A DNA stretch of 64,000 nucleotides from the NCBI GenBank assembly GCA_017562135.1, contig QEYB01001046.1:1054001-1118000 (forward strand), given 5' to 3'. Positions 59,001 through 64,000 of the stretch are shown here, piece by piece; position 1 is the first letter of the stretch; every line of letters begins with the position of its first letter. Made by a program: the position numbers and the translations under genes. The notes beneath the pieces were generated by a model. That model searched no databases, was not told where the DNA came from, and worked only from the letters and a program-made list of their open reading frames with translations. This stretch comes from Dipylidium caninum. Taxonomy: Eukaryota > Platyhelminthes > Cestoda > Cyclophyllidea > Dipylidiidae.

Positions 59001-62000
59001 TTTAACTAGCTGGATTGAATTGTATATTTGGTTAAGTGTTTTTGACTTTTGTTTAACACCTTTCTGTCTCAGGCCTGCTCTGAATTATGTGCGCCTTTTG
59101 TGAATAAAAGTTTTTTTCATGCCTTTGATTTTTCCCCACAACGTCTTGCATTTAATTTTAAGCTGACTTGTTAGTCTTCCCTACTTCTCCATAGTTCAAG
59201 ATCTTACTCAGGCGAGTGTGAACCTCTCAACTAACTTAGAACAAAATATAACTATGCCGTCTGGATATGGAGCATACGCCACTGGACCCCGCACTCCGAG
59301 CTTTAGTAGAACGACCACCTCGGACTCTCGTGTGTCTGGAATCCTCAGTGAAAGCACTCTAGCTGGTGCTTACCGATCCCCTAGGATTCCTTCCGTTCCC
59401 ACTGCTGCCCATGCTTCGCCGACATCCGACCTTCAAGTAGTTTCTTGTACTAGCTAATTCTCCAGCTTTAGAACAATGAATTGATGTCTTTTTTGTCCTC
59501 TAGACAAAATTGATGAACCAAATGATAGAGCAGTGGATGCCTTCATTTATGGAATTTTCGCGCGTGATGTCAGACACCTCTGCAGAATTGGCTAAAAGCC
59601 GTTTGCAAAATGAGGAATTGTCTCGGTTATTGAAGGAAACACGAAGTCAACTAGACACGGTTATCAAGGAACAGCAAAATAAGAATCGTAGCCCTTCTCC
59701 CTTGCGGCATCCCTCGCCACCGTCTCAATTTATGCCCTCACCGGAAGAATGGCGGGCGTTACAAGAGTCCCTGCGTGAAGTAACCTCTACTCTGAAGGAG
59801 TTCCGCCAATGGTTGTCTACTGCTATGTCTTATCCGCCTCCATTCTCTCACCCAATGCATATACCGCCGCCTGCACCAGCATCAACTCGGCCATCTGCCA
59901 TCCTTCGTCCAGGCGACATTTTTGCGTTAGAGAACCAACAAAAGGCCCAACTGGCTCTCTCACAGCTTGCTGTTTTACAACAACAGCAGCACCAAACGCC
60001 ACAAACCACTGGGGCACCATGCTTTTTACTTCAACCCCATCCTCAATCCACAATACCGCCTCAAGGTGGGTTTTCTCCTCTGATAAGCTTCATTGTTGGC
60101 GTTATGTAACATCCATGCAAATTAACAAACCATCAGTTGTACGAGGTATTAGTCTACTAGTTTATAGAAAAGGCTTAATGACCTATTACTACTCGAAAAC
60201 AATATTTTAACTATAGCGTACGGTTGATTTTGAAGATCTTCCCACTTTTCCATATTCGAAAAATTTCTTCGACTATTCCGAAATGTAGTTTTAATTGCTT
60301 TTTATCGAATCCGACTTCATGCTGTTTTGATACACTGATGTTATTCCTTTTTAAATGAAAAGTTAACTACAAAGCAAGCTACACTGGTTTAAAATTAACC
60401 AGGCGTTGGTAATTGATCTAGCCAAAGAAAACCCGAAATGTGATTCTGGGATGAGTTTGTCCCTTCATCTATCCTGTGTCATAAGGGTTTAGTAACCGCT
60501 TATTACAATCTTTTGTTTATTCACCTCGTAGGCATAGTAATATTTGTAAGATAGTTTCCAATCTTACACGGCGAAAAGGAAAAGGGTGGACGGGTTGATT
60601 AAACTTGTCATCGACTGTCACTTATAATGTGGCAGTTAAGTTGTTTTTCAAAACTAATATAGCTTGCCTTCTATGAATTATAGAGTGCCTCTCAGTACTA
60701 TCACAAAAGCAGGTGGGGATTTGGTGTGTAATGAAAAAATATTTTATGTTTGTTAACTTGTTGGGCAAGTTAGCGGATGTTTGGGGACCAAAATCATCAC
60801 AAAATTTCATTTTTATTCTTTATCCTTAAGCTCCTTTGGATTTCCGCGTCCCACCCACGGGTACCTACATATTCCCTCCTGGCATAAGCGCGGCTCCCGT
60901 TACCTCAGCTTCAATTTCAGCCGATCCGCCGGAGGCTGCTTTAACGACAGCTATGACAACCGCATTTGCACAACCACTGACATCCGTAAAACCACCGACT
61001 CCGCCTGCAACTCCTTCTATGGGTGCTTCAGTTGTTACACAAGCAAATAATACGCCCGTGGTGACACAAGTATGTGTCAAACGTTTTTCTTCCGTTGATG
61101 TCGCTGCCTTTTGCCAACGATCTCAGCATTTGTATTCCTTTCCCGCCCCACAGGCTCCCTCAGCATCACCACCTGCGTCGAAGCCGTTCCCATTTATGTT
61201 TAAATCCATAGACGCCACAACTACTGCCGCTGACCGCTCTAAAACGGAAAATTCATCAATCTTCAGTTTCGTTAAATTTAAGAGTCCTGAAACTGTCGGT
61301 ACATCCACTCTATTTGGCGCCTCCTCTTTCTCCTCTGATCGGAAATTGGAGGTCAAAACGCAACCTTCCCATGGTTTCGATATTTCTAAGGGTGATGAGG
61401 GGACGACCCAAGAAAATCTTGAAGATGAAGAAGATAAACCCGAGGCCTTTGAGCCCAAAGTGGAGTTCACGCCATGTGTTCAGAAGTTACCTGATTTAGT
61501 AGAACAGAGTACTGGGGAAGAGACGGAACGAGTTCTTTTCTGCCACCGTGCCCGCCTCTTTCGATGGGATAAGAGCGAGTCCGTCCCCACCGGGGAATGG
61601 AAAGCTCGGGGCATCGGTGAGCTAAAAGTGTTGGCTGACGATGCGGCTGCCAAATTCCGCATCGTTATGCGACGTGAGCAGGTGATATTTTCATGATTGA
61701 GTATATAAACCGCCTCTCCTGCACATTAGCACTAAACCCTGACTTTTTATTTACTACTAGGTGATGAAATTGTGCGCTAATCATTACATTCTTCCCGGAA
61801 TTAACTTAAAACGTCATCCACAGAAAGCTGTGGCATGTATGTGGAACGCGAAAGATTTTGCAGTTATGGATATTGATAAACAGAATCCGAACGGTCAAGA
61901 CGAACTCTTTATGGTAAACTTCAAGACTGAGGAAATTACCGATGAGTTTGAGAGAACTGTGAGGTCTTGCCTTGAAAAGGCCTTTTCATTGACCCCTAAG

Positions 62001-63314
62001 AGCGAAAGTGAGAATAGTTCGACAGAGAAGGAGAAGTCTAAACCTATCTCCACTGCCTCTACTTTGGACAAGCCGAAATCAACGGTGGGCTCTTGGACAT
62101 GTTGCACTTGCGCTCTCGTCGTGGACCCCGATGCCGACAAGTGTCCCGCATGCCAGACAGTTAAACCTGGCACCTCCACAAATGTACTGGATAAGCTTAG
62201 ACCAAAGGCGGGCTCCTGGACGTGCACTGTGTGTGCCTTAGTTGTAGCCCCGGACCTTAACAAATGCCCTGCATGTCAGACATTCAAACCTGGAGCTAAG
62301 CTCCCTCCGACCACAGCCCCATCTATTCGACCCACCTTTAACTTCCTCTCAACGAATACTTCGACACCGTCGAAAGTTGTGTCAACCAACGTCTTTTTAG
62401 GTGATAGTGGCGGCGCTCAAAGTGTCCCGACCACTACTTTTCCGAAATTTGTTTTTGGCGGATCTGACGCCACAAAAACGGAAGCAGAAAAGTCGTTTTG
62501 TTTTTCTAGTCCTAACACATCTGAGACTAAAGTCGTTGGGGCAACTACCTGCGCTTTTGGAAACTTAGACTTCAATAAGAGTCTAGAGACACCGAACATT
62601 GCCTTCACTTTCAAAATGAAGCCCCCGACACCGATTAAGAGCAAGAATTCTGATGACTTCAAGGAGTTGGAGGAGGGAAAGGACACCACCACGGAGTATG
62701 ATGACAACGAAGATAGTCAAGTCTCCCCTAGCGACCTCTCCCAAGTGAGCTTCAAACCCGTGGTGGACCATTTGCCTGAAAAAGTGGAGGTGCGTACGGG
62801 GGAGGAGGACGAAGAGACAGTCTTTGAAGCACGTGCGAAGCTCTTCCGTTTCGATAATGGCGTTTGGAAGGAGCGAGGTCTAGGGCAACTAAAACTTCTT
62901 CGATCTCCAGCCTCAGAACGAGTGCGAATGGTGATGCGAAGGGAACAGGTCCATAAGGTGTGTTGCAATCACCCCATTACCGCCGGCATGACCTTGAAAC
63001 CGATGGAATTTAGCAAAAATCCCGTGACCCCTTGGGTCTGGTGGGCCGTCGACTTTTCTGATGAGGAGTCCGGGTCCGTGGGAAAGAAGGAGATGTTCTC
63101 GGTGCGATTTAAAACTTCAGAAGAATCACAGGCCTTTCACGATGCCTTTGTGAAAGCCGCTGTTGCGCTTCGGAAGGTGAAATTCCCACCGATTTGGACG
63201 CGGATGAGAGCGAACTAGTAATTGTGGAGAGTCCGGTAAGTCGATGTGCATTAATACTGTGATTGCTGAACGAGTCGCTTATAGACGCGGAGTGAACTAG
63301 AGGATTTCGCTTAA
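56082..63314 (+). CDS. RANBP2: Nup358/RanBP2-like nucleoporin, about 16 exons
   Basis: Cytoplasmic-filament nucleoporin that binds Ran-GTP at the nuclear pore. Exons: 56082-56153, 56187-56254, 56283-56440, 56474-56583, 56617-56772, 56809-57063, 57101-57566, 57631-57890, 57970-58157, 58229-58616 (or 58667), 58691-58763, 59195-59436, 59504-60065, 60831-61681, 61761-~63176. The N-terminal TPR region (YGYQFAKLYVDVRDYQTARE, YINEFIAVRQNYP, AYELDPSNKQLVLK) aligns with the start of RanBP2. A helical region and a Pro/Gln-rich coiled-coil segment follow, then a Ran-binding domain (LFCHRARLFRWD, ELKVL, RIVMRREQ), two WxCxxC-x10-CxxC zinc fingers, and a second Ran-binding domain (FEARAKLFRFDNGVWKERG). 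About 1,755 residues; vertebrate RanBP2 has over 3,000, with four Ran-binding domains and a cyclophilin domain, absent here. The 3' end is uncertain: an in-frame stop falls at 63216-63218, but another open frame reaches a GTAAGT donor at 63235 and a possible last exon 63285-63314. Confidence 0.92.
61070..61153 (+). other. RANBP2: 84-bp in-phase optional intron in the Nup358-like gene
   Basis: GTATGT at 61070 and CCCCACAG at 61153 bound exactly 28 codons with no stop, inside the 60831-61681 exon. The segment may be spliced out, retained, or both. Its residues (CVKRFSSVDVAAFCQRS) differ in composition from the Pro/Thr-rich surroundings, which favours removal. Confidence 0.55.
62080..62300 (+). 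other. RANBP2: Two RanBP2-type zinc fingers within the Nup358-like protein
   Basis: GSWTCCTCALVVDPDADKC with CPACQ, and GSWTCTVCALVVAPDLNKC with CPACQ, each followed by KPG. The spacing WxCx2Cx10Cx2C fits. The asparagine usual in the middle of RanBP2-type fingers is replaced by Val/Asp or Val/Ala. Confidence 0.85.
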
Positions 63315-64000
63315 TTGTTTCGAACTTATTCTTGAAAGTTCTAACAATATAGATTTTATGGTCTGCGCACCATCCTGCATCCCACTCAGTAGTCTTTTGG
63401 GCGTCATTTGCATTATACCCTGATTCTTTACTCTCCCAAAGATTACCCTATTATACTGTGTAAACTCTGGGCCTCTCAGCATATTCCAGTACATTTCGCT
63501 GTCACTGAAAAGCAGGAAGCTATCTCCACTATCTGCCACCTTTTAATGTTTAGCATGCATGATGTATCATATGGCGTTCGTCAGTCTTAAATTTTTACGG
63601 AATTAATGCTTTGGTCAGGTCACTCCTTGTATGCCCGGAATTGTCTCCTTAGCTTACGCCGTCATTGATAGGTGTAAAGTTGTCTGTCCCCGTGTCATGT
63701 AGGTATAAACAGACTTCGTCTAACCAAATTGTGCAATTTTTCAAATGCACAATTAGTGTGGACTACCATAGTAATTAGTAGCAACTGTAATGAACTGGAA
63801 CAGGCGATGGTCCACGCTTTCCGTTAACTTTTCTGTGTAGCATCCCCTAGCAGTACCCTTTGTGATAAGTAAACGTTGAATGTCTTGCTTTGGCTAAACG
63901 TTTGCCTGAAGGCGGTTGGCCTCCACTTTGAGATAAATCCTTTTCTTTAGTTGTCCTCTGAACAAATAGCACGTGCACGGGCTCTTCAATTGCCCGACGA
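63315..64000. other. Sequence downstream of the Nup358-like gene
   Basis: No AATAAA was found up to the window edge. Near the end, TTTCTTTAG (to 63950) precedes a plus-strand frame open to the edge (LSSEQIARARALQLPD). It could be a further exon of this gene or the start of another; both are weak. Confidence 0.3.

Noticed and set aside
1..64000. CRISPR arrays, rRNA, tRNA and bacterial operons
   Set aside because: No regularly spaced repeats, no rRNA-like blocks and no convincing tRNA A/B boxes were seen. The gene structure is eukaryotic.

Overview
The window is eukaryotic DNA and most probably a flatworm genome, with a tapeworm as the best guess. The evidence is spliced metazoan genes (Wnt, peptide-amidating enzyme, TGF-beta receptor, Nup358), very short introns (28-37 bp in one gene) next to multi-kilobase ones, and long gene-poor stretches with simple repeats. 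No rRNA, tRNA, CRISPR or bacterial features were recognised. All gene models were built by eye from protein resemblance, GT/AG splice sites and codon-phase agreement. Species and orthology are inference.

Layout: (1) 55-5514, plus strand: the 3' part of a Wnt11-like ligand in five exons. (2) 9818-20544, minus strand: a seven-exon bifunctional peptidylglycine alpha-amidating monooxygenase (PHM, then PAL, then membrane anchor, then acidic tail), convergent with Wnt. (3) 22117-23361, plus: a SLAIN-like microtubule-associated protein, followed closely on the same strand by an 89-residue coiled-coil protein (23570-23909). (4) 27893-28842, minus: a six-exon gene for a 143-residue charged protein that I cannot name. 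(5) 28843-37761: gene-poor, holding one copy of a ~0.9 kb repeat whose second copy lies at 43619-44550. (6) 37762-39286, minus: alpha-SNAP. (7) 41265-42958, minus: an RNF14-like RBR ubiquitin ligase. (8) 44863-54655, minus: a TGF-beta type I receptor-like protein whose kinase domain has lost its catalytic residues. (9) 56082 to about 63314, plus: a Nup358/RanBP2-like nucleoporin with TPR-like N-terminus, two Ran-binding domains and two zinc fingers.

Wnt, the TGF-beta receptor-like protein and PAM (which finishes amidated neuropeptides) are signalling genes. Alpha-SNAP, RNF14 and Nup358 are housekeeping genes of membrane fusion, ubiquitin transfer and nuclear transport. I see no sign that neighbours form one pathway. 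The observation most worth following is the TGF-beta type I receptor-like pseudokinase. Three reading-frame breaks fall at or near short G/C runs or repeats, so some may be assembly errors and others unrecognised mini-introns.
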